DNA of 64,000 nt from Vibrio sp. GTDB lineage: Bacteria > Pseudomonadota > Gammaproteobacteria > Enterobacterales > Vibrionaceae. Positions 1 through 10,441 of this stretch are shown piece after piece. The stretch is from contig JAOICL010000005.1 in NCBI GenBank assembly GCA_028131545.1, positions 1-64,000 on the forward strand. Reading direction: 5' to 3'. The notes beneath the pieces are model-generated. The model saw nothing but the letters and a program-made list of their open reading frames with translations, was not told where the DNA came from and made no database searches. A program made the position numbers and the translations under genes. How positions within the stretch are numbered: position 1 is the first letter of the stretch; each line of letters opens with the position of its first letter.

Positions 1-156
1 CGGTAGCGGCCGAAACCCTTTGATTGTGTTATCAGAAGTGAAATCTCGGTGATTGTTGAGTTTGTCATACACACGGTCATCACTATTCGCATCTTCAATG
101 AGAGGGTAATCAATACCGAACAAATAATAATCTTGATCTAAACAAATAATCGTCAT
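1..156 (-). CDS. Partial CDS (N-terminal ~52 aa, runs off left edge), unknown function
   Basis: ATG (reverse of 154-156) overlaps the TAA stop of the upstream lipoprotein gene (TAATG); open frame MTIICLDQDYYLFGIDYPLIEDANSDDRVYDKLNNHRDFTSDNTIKGFRPLP continues to the window edge. Confidence 0.6.
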   Translation of the reverse strand, partial: MTIICLDQDYYLFGIDYPLIEDANSDDRVYDKLNNHRDFTSDNTIKGFRPLP

Positions 157-1346
157 TATTGATTCCCTTCTAGTAATTTACCATCATTAGCATCCGCATT
201 GTAAAGGTTAGGGTTTGTTGTTCGGCGACCCGTTTGAATGACCACCCAAGACTGACGATAATCACCGTTATGAATATATTTATCGAGATTTTGGTAATTA
301 TAAAATCGCATTGTGGCAACACCTTGTTGCGTCATAAAACTATCATTACTTAAATTATTAGGTTTATGATATATATTCTTAAATTCTTCAGAAGTGGGTA
401 ACTCACGAATAATTGTTAAAGAATCAGTATCAATGACAAGTTTATGTAAAGAATTTTTCATCCAAGCGTATTTTCCATTAGGACTTATAATACGACTTGT
501 GTATGCTCGCTTTCCTAATGAATAACTATCACGGTATTTATCACTTGGTTTAATACCTTTTAATCTTGCACCAGTCTTAATATCGTAAATACCTAACCCA
601 ATATCCCCAACATAAACTAATTGGCCATTTCGGATTACGGCTGAATTAGAAAGCTTTAAAGGGGAGGTTGTTTTTGTTTGAGTGACTAGGTCGTAGCGAT
701 AGTAATGACCACCATTGGAATAATGAACCGCTTGGCTATCTTCTTCCCATACAAAAAAGGGCTTAGATCGAGATTTCCCAATGATCGTTGTTTCCTGCGT
801 TTGTAAATCAAAAATGGCTTTAAACAATCCGTCGGCATTACTGTAGGCGTAGGCGACATAGCGCATGTTCGGAGAGCGACGCAGTTCACCTTGCCGTACG
901 CCATCTACGGGGATAGCATCGGTTACAAGACGTAGATCGGTGCCATCAACCTTGATGCTCCAAATTTTATCCGCTTTTTCATATTTATCGCCTTTATGAT
1001 CGTTGTCCCACCAGAATTGAATGCGGGGCTTATCATAGGAGCTTGCGTCGTTTAAATCTTCTCGTGACCACTCTTTTGCTTTGTAAACCGCATAACTCGG
1101 TTTGCTCGGTATAATGCCGGGCTTATCTGGCGGAGATAAATCTTCTGAATATACGATGTAGTTATGCTCACTAATCCATTGACAGCGTTCACCAGTAACA
1201 TCGAAACGTTTTAATCGAGCATCTCTAAAGTGGCAAGGCTTGCCTTGAACCTGTTCTACTTGTGGTTGCACCGCAACCGATTCGGAATCGTCTTGGCAGC
1301 CGAGTAACAACCCGGTCAGTGCGGCAATAATAATGTGATAACGCAT
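156..1346 (-). CDS. Lipoprotein, possible beta-propeller/TolB-like
   Basis: 396 aa; N-terminal lipobox (ALTGLLLGC); repeated segments of the type IWSIKVDGTDLRLVTD resemble TolB-like propeller blades. Confidence 0.65.
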   Translation of the reverse strand: MRYHIIIAALTGLLLGCQDDSESVAVQPQVEQVQGKPCHFRDARLKRFDVTGERCQWISEHNYIVYSEDLSPPDKPGIIPSKPSYAVYKAKEWSREDLNDASSYDKPRIQFWWDNDHKGDKYEKADKIWSIKVDGTDLRLVTDAIPVDGVRQGELRRSPNMRYVAYAYSNADGLFKAIFDLQTQETTIIGKSRSKPFFVWEEDSQAVHYSNGGHYYRYDLVTQTKTTSPLKLSNSAVIRNGQLVYVGDIGLGIYDIKTGARLKGIKPSDKYRDSYSLGKRAYTSRIISPNGKYAWMKNSLHKLVIDTDSLTIIRELPTSEEFKNIYHKPNNLSNDSFMTQQGVATMRFYNYQNLDKYIHNGDYRQSWVVIQTGRRTTNPNLYNADANDGKLLEGNQ

Positions 1347-1689
1347 ATCTTTCCTATGGGGCTATCCCATGGCGGTGTTCAAAATCATTCATTCATTCGA
1401 TGAAGGCCATGGGTCGTGTAATGGTAAAGTCGTGCTCAACGTAAATTTAATTGCTTTATTAAGACGTTATACCACATTTCATATTCAACTCTGAGTCTAT
1501 CATTGTGAGAGTGAGAGGCGCATCAAACTGCGTGTTTTTGTCGGTTTTTTATGGGGTTTTCATCGTTAAAATGACGGTTTTTCTAGTGGAAATGACAGAG
1601 GTCATGGTACCCAACTAATGAAAAAATTGACTAGATTTATTGAATTACAGATTTAAGCCATAAAGATGAGAGTAATGGACTGACGATTA

Positions 1690-1836
1690 GTTGAAGATCA
1701 TCAAGATATCGTTAGCGTTTTCTTTGATTATTTTGAAACTCAAGGACATACACTGGATCATGCTATTAATGGAAAGCAAGGTGTAATGCTTTGCCAGAAT
1801 CATCATTACGATGTCATTATTCTGTGGTCGAATTGA
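1690..1836 (+). pseudogene. Remnant of a response-regulator receiver domain
   Basis: In-frame translation VEDHQDIVSVFFDYFETQGHTLDHAINGKQGVMLCQNHHYDVIIL resembles the first ~45 aa of an OmpR-type receiver domain; a TGA lies just upstream, and WSN-stop replaces the phospho-Asp region. Confidence 0.6.
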
Positions 1837-2102
1837 CGATAGAAGACATTGAACATTCATTTGCTCAAAATAGATTAGAGAGAATGCATACTTTTTTAGA
1901 ATCAGGCGCGACTGATGAAAAAGTCGCGACTTTACATTCAAAGGCTAATTCAGAAGCAAGGCAAGATCCTTTAACTTTTCATGATAAGACATGGGTTGTA
2001 ACGCATTTAAGCGATTTACGAAGTTGGATACCCGATATTCAGCAATTAGCTTATCATCAAGCGATTGAAATTGAGTATGGCGGAGCGACGGGGGAAAAGT
2101 GA
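1791..2102 (+). CDS. Hypothetical ORF or gene fragment (frame differs from the receiver remnant)
   Basis: Open frame LTIEDIEHSFAQNRLERMHTFLESG...; no recognised family; first part overlaps the receiver remnant. Confidence 0.3.
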   Translation: MPESSLRCHYSVVELTIEDIEHSFAQNRLERMHTFLESGATDEKVATLHSKANSEARQDPLTFHDKTWVVTHLSDLRSWIPDIQQLAYHQAIEIEYGGATGEK

Positions 2103-2360
2103 GTTGCCACAGTATGATTCCTTACTCATAATGAAGGTTTCATTGCCTATCAAAGGAGCATCACAGAATGTCTTATTATTTTAAAAATGAGACAGAAGAA
2201 GCATAACATTCCTTCCTTGAACTATTTATATTCATACTATTTCCAACCATAATGAATTTTATTATTGAATGTACTAACTATAAATTATTGAATAATAGGA
2301 ATGATTCCGATATCCATCTAAGATTACTTAAATATCATGTGTTTAACTTGAGTAATATTT

Positions 2361-4106
2361 ATGAAAGAATCGACATATAAAGACAATAGAAAGAAACTCA
2401 TTAAAGCGAGCCGCCTTCATAGCATTCATTGGATTATTATTGGGCTTTCTTTAGTTCTTACTTTTTCTGCTTGGTATTATTCAAAATTACAACTTGAACA
2501 GAAATTAGAATTAAAATTTAACCGTAATGCGGAACAAGTCGTTTCCCTTGTTAAAGAAAGAATGGAACTGTATGAAAATGCATTATGGGGAGGTGTTGCT
2601 TATGCTGACGCTAATAAGGAAGCCATTTCTTATTTAGATTGGCTATCCTATGCCAACAGCTTAAAGATAGATCAAGCCTACCCTGGAATTAATGGTATCG
2701 GTATTATTTATAATATTCAACAAGATCAATTAGACGATTACTTACAAGTTCAACGGTCGTTAAGGCCCGATTACGATATTCATCCTATTCACAAAGAAAC
2801 AGAATATTGGCCTATCACTTATGTAGAACCAGCAAAGCCAAACGCGAAAGCGATTGGACTTGATATGGCGTTTGAACACAATCGTTATTCTTCCATAAAA
2901 AAAGCCAGAGATACCGGCACCGCTCAGCTGACCGGACCGATTACCTTAGTTCAAGACTCAAAGAAAACACCTGGGTTTCTATTTTATACTCCATTTTATA
3001 AATATGGAGTAACACCCAAGACAGTAGATGAACGTAGAGAATATATTGTCGGTGTCACTTACGCTCCATTTATAATGAAGAATCTGATGCAAGGGACATT
3101 GGCAGAAAAAAACCGACAGGTGAGTATCGAGATACATGATGGTGATGAGGTGTTGTTCAATGATCATGAGGGGGGAGAAGATAATCAATATGATGTTAAC
3201 CCTCTGTTTAGTAAAATGATGGATCTGGACTTCTATGGCCGTACATGGACATTCACATTAACCTCTAATCTTGGTTTTAGAGAAGAAGCTGCTTCAGATC
3301 AACCTTACTTTATCTTGATTGCTGGATTGACTATTGATTCACTATTATTAGGTTTATTTATTTTCTTATCGCGTGCAAATCGACAAGCTTTATTTTATGC
3401 AGACGAGATGACCAATGAATTGACTGAAAAAACTCTAAATCTAGAGAAGTCGAATAAAGACTTAGAGCAGTTTTCTTATGTTGCATCACACGATCTTAAA
3501 TCACCTTTGAATGCAATGAAGCAATTATCTGAATGGATAGTCGAAGATTGTGAAGATATATTACCGGATAATTCTAAAAAACATCTTACTTTACTGTCAC
3601 AAAGAAGTGAAAGAATGATGACCTTACTGAATGATTTATTGGATTATTCGCGCTCAGGGACAAAAAAATATGACAATGAAACGGTGAACATACAGGCACT
3701 GTCGCAAGACATCTTGTTTATGCTAGGTGGGAGTACCCAATTTACATGTCATTGTGATGACGTTGTGATCAATATACCTAAAAAACCCTTTGAAATTGTA
3801 TTACGGAATTTAATTTCTAATGCAATAAAACATCATGATAAAGAGACAGGTAACATTACGGTGTCCTACTTATCATCGGGTGACAATCACAAGATTACTG
3901 TGACCGATGATGGACCCGGCATTCCACAGGAGTTTCATAGCAAGGCATTAGAAATGTTTCAAACACTGCAACCAAGAGATCGCGTGGAAGGCAGTGGAAT
4001 GGGGCTCGCTATCATTAAACGTATTGTTGAAAATTATGATGGGTATGTTGAGATTCAATCCGATGGCACGCAAGGTACTAGCATTATTTTGATATGGAAA
4101 AAGTAA
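2361..4106 (+). CDS. CHASE-domain sensor histidine kinase
   Basis: 581 aa; N-terminal TM, CHASE-like extracytoplasmic region, second TM, HisKA (LEQFSYVASHDLKSPLNAM), HATPase (NLISNAIKHH, DDGPGIP, GSGMGLAIIKRIVENYDG). Confidence 0.9.
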   Translation: MKESTYKDNRKKLIKASRLHSIHWIIIGLSLVLTFSAWYYSKLQLEQKLELKFNRNAEQVVSLVKERMELYENALWGGVAYADANKEAISYLDWLSYANSLKIDQAYPGINGIGIIYNIQQDQLDDYLQVQRSLRPDYDIHPIHKETEYWPITYVEPAKPNAKAIGLDMAFEHNRYSSIKKARDTGTAQLTGPITLVQDSKKTPGFLFYTPFYKYGVTPKTVDERREYIVGVTYAPFIMKNLMQGTLAEKNRQVSIEIHDGDEVLFNDHEGGEDNQYDVNPLFSKMMDLDFYGRTWTFTLTSNLGFREEAASDQPYFILIAGLTIDSLLLGLFIFLSRANRQALFYADEMTNELTEKTLNLEKSNKDLEQFSYVASHDLKSPLNAMKQLSEWIVEDCEDILPDNSKKHLTLLSQRSERMMTLLNDLLDYSRSGTKKYDNETVNIQALSQDILFMLGGSTQFTCHCDDVVINIPKKPFEIVLRNLISNAIKHHDKETGNITVSYLSSGDNHKITVTDDGPGIPQEFHSKALEMFQTLQPRDRVEGSGMGLAIIKRIVENYDGYVEIQSDGTQGTSIILIWKK

Positions 4107-4115
4107 GAGGGAATT

Positions 4116-4541
4116 ATGGTTAAGGAAGCACAGGAAGTTTCTATTTTATTGATCGAAGATGATGATGTTGATGCCATGAGTATTGAACGGAGTTTTAGAA
4201 AAAAGAGAATATCTAATCCTATTATTCGAGCCTACGATGGTATTGAAGCACTGGAATTTCTTAATAATGAAAACGTTGAACGCCCAATTATAATTTTACT
4301 TGATTTACAGTTACCTAGAATGAACGGCATTGAGTTTTTAAAGCGATTACGAGCTGATGAGAAACTAACGGATTTAGTGGTGTTTGTATTAACAACGTCT
4401 AAAGCGGAAGAAGACATTGTTGCAAGTTATAAACAGCATATCGCCGGGTATTTTGTCAAAGGCGAAACAGGTGCTGGGTTTTTAAGTGTGGTTGATATGC
4501 TCGATTGTTACTGGAAAGTGGTCTATTTACCGAAGAAATAA
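4116..4541 (+). CDS. CheY/Rcp1-type single-domain response regulator
   Basis: 141 aa; ILLIEDDDVDA, LLDLQLPRMNGIEFLKRLR, FVLTTS, GYFVKG receiver motifs. Confidence 0.9.
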   Translation: MVKEAQEVSILLIEDDDVDAMSIERSFRKKRISNPIIRAYDGIEALEFLNNENVERPIIILLDLQLPRMNGIEFLKRLRADEKLTDLVVFVLTTSKAEEDIVASYKQHIAGYFVKGETGAGFLSVVDMLDCYWKVVYLPKK

Positions 4542-4552
4542 CAACACGATAG

Positions 4553-6277
4553 ATGGTTTCATATATGAATATATTGATTGTCGACGATGATGTCGTGGAT
4601 AGAGAAAGCGTCATTCGCTCTCTCTCAAAAAGTGATTTAAGTTACACTTATAATGAAGTTGAAAGCGTCTCAGATGCAATAATTGCAATAAACAGGACTC
4701 AATATGATGTGATCTTATTGGATTATAATTTACCAAGAGAGAATGGTATTGCGTTATTACATCAAATAAAAAACGACAGCGACAATAAAAATATTGCGAT
4801 TATTATGATGAGTAGCTCAGAAAATGATGATCTGGCTCTAGAATGTGTTAATGCGGGCGCTCAAGATTTTCTTATTAAATCCGACATCAATAGCTTTCGT
4901 TTACAAAGAGCGATTAAGAATGCACAAGTTCGACATGAGCTTGAAAGCAAGCTATTTAATAGTTACGAAAGTGTGAAATCCCTTGCTGAAAAAGACAGTC
5001 TGACCAATTTACCGAATCGATACAGTTTTGATAAAACACTATCAAATATTGATCATAATACCGATTCTTCTGTGTCTTTATTACTCCTTGATTTAGATCA
5101 TTTTAAATACATAAATGACAGTTATGGGCATAATGTCGGTGATGATGTTTTGGTGCATATAGCCAATGAAGTGAGTTCGATATTAACTGAACACTGTCAT
5201 TTTTATCGATTGGGTGGTGATGAGTTTGCTATTTTGCTCACTAGTGACGATTCCGATCATGATTCAATTTTATTGGCTAATACTATTATTAATCAATTAG
5301 ATGAACCCTTTCTAGCGAATGAGGTACCGATATCATTGGGAATGAGTATTGGTATTTCTACCTATTTAAAGGATACCAACAATACCAGTGATTTATTTAA
5401 ATACGCCGATATTGCGATGTATTATTCAAAAGGGAATGGTCGTAATCAAGCAACTTCATTTCAACATCATATGAAGCAGGCGTTTCTGCATGATTTTAAT
5501 ATTGAAGCAGGGATTAGACAGTCCCTAGAGAAAAAGGAATTTAAACTCCATTATCAACCGGTAATGAATTTAACGTCACAAACAATAGTGGGCTTTGAAG
5601 CATTAATTCGCTGGAATCATAACGGGCAAGCGATTAACCCTGAACAATTTATTCCTGTTGCAGAGAAATCGTTGCTAATCCATGAATTAGGACGATGGGT
5701 TATTAAAAGTGCGATTGAACAGTTTAGTGAATGGTGTGATGGTCGTTTTGATTCCCAAAGTAATCCCCCTGTTACAATGGCCATTAACCTTTCTTCGGTT
5801 CAGTTAACCAGACTGGATCTTGTCGAATATATTGTTGATATAGCGGAATCAAATAAAGTTGCTTTGAATCGATTGGAATTTGAAATTACAGAAACAGCGT
5901 TAATTGATAATTCTCAAGTTGTTAATCAAGTGATTAACGGACTCAGTCATTTAGGGTGTCGAATCTCTCTCGATGATTTTGGTACGGGATTCTCTTCTAT
6001 ATCTCATTTACATCGATTTCCCATTGATATTGTCAAACTTGATAAATCAATTGTGTCGGATGATTCAGAAAAATCTAGAGAGTTATTACGTGGTTTAATT
6101 CTTATGGTGCAGTCGCTTAACCTCGATATTATTGCAGAAGGAATTGAAAATAAAGATGACTTTTTGACTTGTCTAAATTTGGGTATAGAGCGGGCACAAG
6201 GGTATTATTTCTCTAGGCCAGTCGCGGCGGAAGACATTGTTCAGCTAGTCATAGAGGCAAAGAAAGGCGAGAGCTAA
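4553..6277 (+). CDS. REC-GGDEF-EAL bifunctional c-di-GMP protein
   Basis: REC (ILIVDDDVVDRES, LLDYNLPRENG), GGDEF (LGGDEFAILL), EAL (GFEALIRW, DDFGTGFSSISHL). Likely start at the internal ATG at 4565. Confidence 0.92.
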   Translation: MVSYMNILIVDDDVVDRESVIRSLSKSDLSYTYNEVESVSDAIIAINRTQYDVILLDYNLPRENGIALLHQIKNDSDNKNIAIIMMSSSENDDLALECVNAGAQDFLIKSDINSFRLQRAIKNAQVRHELESKLFNSYESVKSLAEKDSLTNLPNRYSFDKTLSNIDHNTDSSVSLLLLDLDHFKYINDSYGHNVGDDVLVHIANEVSSILTEHCHFYRLGGDEFAILLTSDDSDHDSILLANTIINQLDEPFLANEVPISLGMSIGISTYLKDTNNTSDLFKYADIAMYYSKGNGRNQATSFQHHMKQAFLHDFNIEAGIRQSLEKKEFKLHYQPVMNLTSQTIVGFEALIRWNHNGQAINPEQFIPVAEKSLLIHELGRWVIKSAIEQFSEWCDGRFDSQSNPPVTMAINLSSVQLTRLDLVEYIVDIAESNKVALNRLEFEITETALIDNSQVVNQVINGLSHLGCRISLDDFGTGFSSISHLHRFPIDIVKLDKSIVSDDSEKSRELLRGLILMVQSLNLDIIAEGIENKDDFLTCLNLGIERAQGYYFSRPVAAEDIVQLVIEAKKGES

Positions 6278-6325
6278 ACGGCATCAGAGTATCGATTTTA
6301 TATAAATAGAATAATAGGTAATAAA

Positions 6326-6353
6326 AAAGGGTGCCGATTCCATGGCACCCTTT
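6326..6353. terminator. Rho-independent terminator-like hairpin after the GGDEF-EAL gene
   Basis: aaagggtgcc gattccat ggcaccctt inverted repeat with flanking A/T runs, between convergent genes. Confidence 0.65.
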
Positions 6354-6392
6354 CCCTTTGTATCCAATCAAACTTAATATGTTCATTTAAAT

Positions 6393-6437
6393 TTGATATT
6401 ACTTAACATGGTATTATTTAATATGGTGTTACTTAAT
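6393..6437. repeat. 15-bp imperfect tandem repeat (3 copies)
   Basis: ttgatattacttaac / atggtattatttaat / atggtgttacttaat. Confidence 0.5.
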
Positions 6438-6453
6438 ATAGTATAGAGTAAAG

Positions 6454-7839
6454 TTAAGCTTTAACTTCTTCAGTTGTTGATTGTACTTCTTCTTTATTTA
6501 ATCGACTTGCTAATACACGATTGGTAATCGTACCGGCTGTCATTGAACCCGAGACATTAAGCGCAGTACGTGCCATATCAATAAGCGGTTCGACAGAGAT
6601 TAATAATGCAGCGATAGTAACCGGTAATCCCATTGCAGGTAATACAATCAATGCAGCGAAGGTTGCACCACCACCGACACCGGCGATACCGAAAGAACTG
6701 ATTACAATCACAGCAACTAACGGTAATAAAAAGTCAAACGTTAGTGGGTCAATACCCAGTGTAGGCGCAACCATGACAGCAAGCATTGCAGGGTAAATAC
6801 CCGCACAACCATTTTGACCAATCGTCGCACCAAATGATGCCGATAGATTAGCAATCGCAGGTGGAACATTCAGCTTGTTAATTTGAGTTTCAACGTTCAA
6901 TGGAATCGTTGCTGCTGAACTACGAGAGCTAAAGGCAAAGGTAAGTACAGGCCAGATTTTTTTGAAATATTCTTTTGGACTCACACCTGATAGAGCAAGT
7001 AATAAGCCATGTACAAGGAACATTACACCAATCGCAACATAAGAGGCAACGATGAATCCAAGTAGATTTAGAATATCAGCGGCACTTGATGAGGCAACCA
7101 CTTTAGTCATTAGAGCGGCGATACCGTAAGGTGTTAGAGAAATAACCATGCGTACTAAACCCATCACGATGGATTGGATAGCATCAATACCAGTACGGAT
7201 TGGTGATTCAAGCTCAGGTTTGTCAGCAATGACTTTGCGAGCAGATAAACCCAAGAATACACCAAAGATAACCACAGCAATGATTGATGTCGAACGCATC
7301 CCGGCCAAATCTGCAAATGGATTCGTTGGAATAAAGCTGACTAGCATCTGTGGAATAGTCAGGTCACTGACTGTTGCTGCTCGTGTATCTAATGCCGCAA
7401 TTCGAGCCGTTTCACGAGCGCCTTCAGTTAAACCTTCAGCGGTTAGGCCAAATGAGCTTGCAGCGAACACACCGACAACAGCCGAAATCGCCGTTGTAAA
7501 TAAAAGAATACCAATAACTAAAAATGAAATTTTACCAAGAGATCCATTTTGTTCGATACGGAGTACCGCTGCGATCATTGAAATAAAGACCAATGGCATG
7601 ATGATCATTTTTAATAATGCAACGTATGAACCACCGACAACGCCAACCCAAGATAATACTTCTTTGATTGCGTCGGAACCTTCACCAACAGTTAATTGTA
7701 AAAGTAAGCCAAAAGAGGAACCTAAAATTAAACCGACTAGAACTTTAAATGACAGTGTTTTTTCTTTTTTGTGCATCCCAGCTAAGAAAACAAGAATGCC
7801 AGCAAAAACTGCAAGTAGTGCAGCAACCGCAAGTGACAT
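6454..7839 (-). CDS. tcyP: Dicarboxylate/amino acid:cation symporter, TcyP-like (L-cystine)
   Basis: 461 aa polytopic protein with DAACS-family signatures ([36 protein letters not shown]). Confidence 0.8.
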   Translation of the reverse strand: MSLAVAALLAVFAGILVFLAGMHKKEKTLSFKVLVGLILGSSFGLLLQLTVGEGSDAIKEVLSWVGVVGGSYVALLKMIIMPLVFISMIAAVLRIEQNGSLGKISFLVIGILLFTTAISAVVGVFAASSFGLTAEGLTEGARETARIAALDTRAATVSDLTIPQMLVSFIPTNPFADLAGMRSTSIIAVVIFGVFLGLSARKVIADKPELESPIRTGIDAIQSIVMGLVRMVISLTPYGIAALMTKVVASSSAADILNLLGFIVASYVAIGVMFLVHGLLLALSGVSPKEYFKKIWPVLTFAFSSRSSAATIPLNVETQINKLNVPPAIANLSASFGATIGQNGCAGIYPAMLAVMVAPTLGIDPLTFDFLLPLVAVIVISSFGIAGVGGGATFAALIVLPAMGLPVTIAALLISVEPLIDMARTALNVSGSMTAGTITNRVLASRLNKEEVQSTTEEVKA

Positions 7840-7990
7840 AACGACCCCTTAATATGACGTTGTTCGAAATAAAATGTAATGAAATGTTAAGTAAGGGATA
7901 CAACCTATAGGTAAATGAGCGAAAGTTAAAATTCGATAAGATTATGTCATATAATTTTTAGATATAAGAGCGTTTAAGGAAGAGCATAAT

Positions 7991-9154
7991 ATGAGTTCCA
8001 AACGATTTATTTTAGATAAAGTATTAGGTAAACAAGTGTGGAATGAAGGTGAAGTCGTTGTTGAGCATGATTTGACTATTTTCCAGCATTATCGGGGGGT
8101 TATCGAATTCATTCCAGAGAACATTATGGGGCATGTAATTTTATCTTGTGGTGTTCATGGTGATGAAACCTTGCCAATCGAGTGGTTAGATTCTTTAGTG
8201 GAAGCTCTTTATAAAGGTGAAATGAAACTGCACTATCGTTTGTTGATCATCTTTGCTCACCCTAAAGCGATTGATGACAATGTACGATTTGTTGATTTCA
8301 ATTTAAATCGCCTGTTTTCTGACACCATTATCGATGTTGAAGAACAAAAGCAAATGGCAGCCAATTCCGGTCAAGGTCATGAATTAAAGATTGTTCGAAA
8401 ATTAAAAGAAGTCGTCGCTGATTTTTATATGAACTCTGATGATGATAAACGTTGGCATTTGGATCTTCATTGTTCGATACGACCGTCTGTTTATCGTCAA
8501 TTTTCAATTCTTCCATTTAGTGAGACGTCCCATCATCATAATGAATTTATCGAATTGTTGAATACGGCGGGTATAGAAGCTCATGTTTTTTCTCGTAAGC
8601 CATCAGGTACTTTTAGCTGGTTTACGCATGATGTTTATCAATCAAACTCAGTCACGTTAGAACTCGGGGAGCTTCATCCAATCGGAGAGAATAATCTCAA
8701 TCAGCTTGAGTTATTTGATAAAGTGATACGTTCTTGGTTAGAAGATGGAGAGATTAAAAAACATCATGCTTCTCATGATGAGGTCAAGGTCGCTCATACT
8801 CAACTTAGCAATCTATCTCTAAATAACAGTCCATCTCTAAATAGCCATTCATCACTAAATAACCGTCCATCTCTAAAAATACCTTACTTCATTGTTGATA
8901 AAGTGATAACCAAACAGTCAGAAGAATTTAATTTTACTTTCTCAGATCAGGCGGTTAATTTTACTTTGATTGAGAAAAATTCAATCTATGGCTATGACGG
9001 CGAGTCAGTGTTACAAACAGGTAAGTCACCGCTCTATATTATTTTCCCTAATCCTTCAGTCGAGGTAGGGCAAAGAGCAGGACTTCTATTAAAGCAATCG
9101 GAGATAACCATTAATGAGAAAGGAACGATCGTTATAGATAAATTATGGTGGTGA
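7991..9154 (+). CDS. astE: Succinylglutamate desuccinylase
   Basis: AstE/AspA zinc carboxypeptidase motifs CGVHGDETLPIEW, DFNLNRLF, HLDLHCSIRPS, TLELGELHPIG. Confidence 0.88.
   Translation: MSSKRFILDKVLGKQVWNEGEVVVEHDLTIFQHYRGVIEFIPENIMGHVILSCGVHGDETLPIEWLDSLVEALYKGEMKLHYRLLIIFAHPKAIDDNVRFVDFNLNRLFSDTIIDVEEQKQMAANSGQGHELKIVRKLKEVVADFYMNSDDDKRWHLDLHCSIRPSVYRQFSILPFSETSHHHNEFIELLNTAGIEAHVFSRKPSGTFSWFTHDVYQSNSVTLELGELHPIGENNLNQLELFDKVIRSWLEDGEIKKHHASHDEVKVAHTQLSNLSLNNSPSLNSHSSLNNRPSLKIPYFIVDKVITKQSEEFNFTFSDQAVNFTLIEKNSIYGYDGESVLQTGKSPLYIIFPNPSVEVGQRAGLLLKQSEITINEKGTIVIDKLWW
8813..8880 (+). repeat. 18-bp in-frame tandem repeat in astE
   Basis: ctatctctaaataacagt / ccatctctaaatagccat / tcatcactaaataaccgt / ccatctctaaa, encoding LSLNNS-PSLNSH-SSLNNR-PSLK. 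Confidence 0.75.
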
Positions 9155-9201
9155 TGATGGATGTGGTATATGTCGAGAAACTAGGGATTATGATTCTTTT
9201 C

Positions 9202-9241
9202 AACGTTTGCAGTTAAATAAATACATTTAGCTGCAAACGTT
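9202..9241. terminator. 17-bp inverted repeat between convergent genes; possible bidirectional transcription end
   Basis: aacgtttgcagttaaat aaatac atttagctgcaaacgtt (one G-T mismatch), without a clear U-tract. Confidence 0.4.
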
Positions 9242-9255
9242 ATGTCGTCTACGGT

Positions 9256-9837
9256 TTATCTGTCTGCGACAAGTGTTTCTAAAGCAGCTGGGCGATAATA
9301 AACCGATTTTAATACTTTACCTTTACGTATTGTTTTATTCGGAGAAACGAAATCTTCAGCGCATTTCGCGATAATATAATCTCCTTTGATGACTTTTTCT
9401 AAAGTAATACCTTCTTTAGCATAATGAGTTTCAGTATCTTTAAATTCTTGATCTGTGCGACACACCTTGCTCATATTACTAGAATGCACTTCATCCCAAC
9501 AAGGTTCAAAGTGGATACCACGATTGATGGCGACGTTAAGAAGAACATCAATAAAGTAGCTGATTGTAGGAGTATCATTGATATCTTTGCTGCCTAAATG
9601 AACTAATCGACCCATAAGAACGTAAACGCTATCAACAATTGCATCGGCTTGTTCTATTTTGCTGTCCGCTTCAGCAAGCTCGGTCATTTCTTCAATAATC
9701 AGTGAAGAATGAAGAGTATCAGCGGACGAATCTAAGGTCTTCGGGGCGGTAACGGGTAAATCGAAAGTAAAACGAAACTCTTCAATATCTTGATAAAGCT
9801 TGGTAAAAAACGTTTGAGTTAATTGGCTGTATTCCAT
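9256..9837 (-). CDS. MazG/PRA-PH-like all-alpha NTP pyrophosphohydrolase
   Basis: EEMTELAEA...QADAIVDSVYVLMG matches the EExxE...ExxD metal-binding arrangement. Confidence 0.65.
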   Translation of the reverse strand: MEYSQLTQTFFTKLYQDIEEFRFTFDLPVTAPKTLDSSADTLHSSLIIEEMTELAEADSKIEQADAIVDSVYVLMGRLVHLGSKDINDTPTISYFIDVLLNVAINRGIHFEPCWDEVHSSNMSKVCRTDQEFKDTETHYAKEGITLEKVIKGDYIIAKCAEDFVSPNKTIRKGKVLKSVYYRPAALETLVADR

Positions 9838-9866
9838 GGTAAACCTGTATAATTAAATAATAAAGA

Positions 9867-10430
9867 TTACTGAAAGAGATGAGGGAATAAATGATGTTTC
9901 TCTTCATCAGATAGCGTGTTGACACGATTAATGTTGTTGTCTGGAATCGATTCAGGATCAGGGTAATGTGCCAGTACTTTCTCCATACTCTCTTCACGAA
10001 TTAAATGAAAGATAGGGTAAGGTGAACGATTGGTTAAATTCTCACTGTCATCAGGCTGAGTACCCGCAAAGTAATAATCAGGGTGGAAGGTGGCAACTTG
10101 GTAAATTCCCTCCCAATCATACTGCTTCAATAAAGATTCCACCCAATCGATATACCAATTATAATCATTAAAATCACCCAGTAGAAAAGGGATGACCACT
10201 AATGTGGTATCTAACTGAGTGGCTGGTGTATTATCCAGCTCAACTAATTGCAAGCGAATATCTTCTAAGAGACAGTCTTCATTGGTAGATTGACTGACAT
10301 GGATCTTAATTTGGTTATTACGCTTAGGCTTTGCAGCAAAGGGGCAAAGGTTTAATCCAATAACCACATTATCTAACCATTGCTCAACTTCATCATGAAT
10401 GCGTTGAGTATCAGTAGTGTTTGAAGTCAT
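9867..10430 (-). CDS. DUF1415 family protein
   Basis: 187 aa; VEQWLDNVVIGLNLCPFAAKP N-terminus and YQVATFHPDYYFAGT typical of DUF1415. Confidence 0.8.
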   Translation of the reverse strand: MTSNTTDTQRIHDEVEQWLDNVVIGLNLCPFAAKPKRNNQIKIHVSQSTNEDCLLEDIRLQLVELDNTPATQLDTTLVVIPFLLGDFNDYNWYIDWVESLLKQYDWEGIYQVATFHPDYYFAGTQPDDSENLTNRSPYPIFHLIREESMEKVLAHYPDPESIPDNNINRVNTLSDEEKHHLFPHLFQ

Positions 10431-10441
10431 ACAATATCCAA

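Noticed and set aside
1366-1413. CCCATGGC / GCCATGGG inverted repeat upstream of the first lipoprotein gene
   Set aside because: Only 8 bp with a 32-bp spacer and a self-palindromic core; not convincing as a regulatory element.
7148-7852. 234-aa plus-strand ORF antisense to the TcyP-like gene
   Set aside because: Composition-driven shadow ORF opposite a clear transporter gene.
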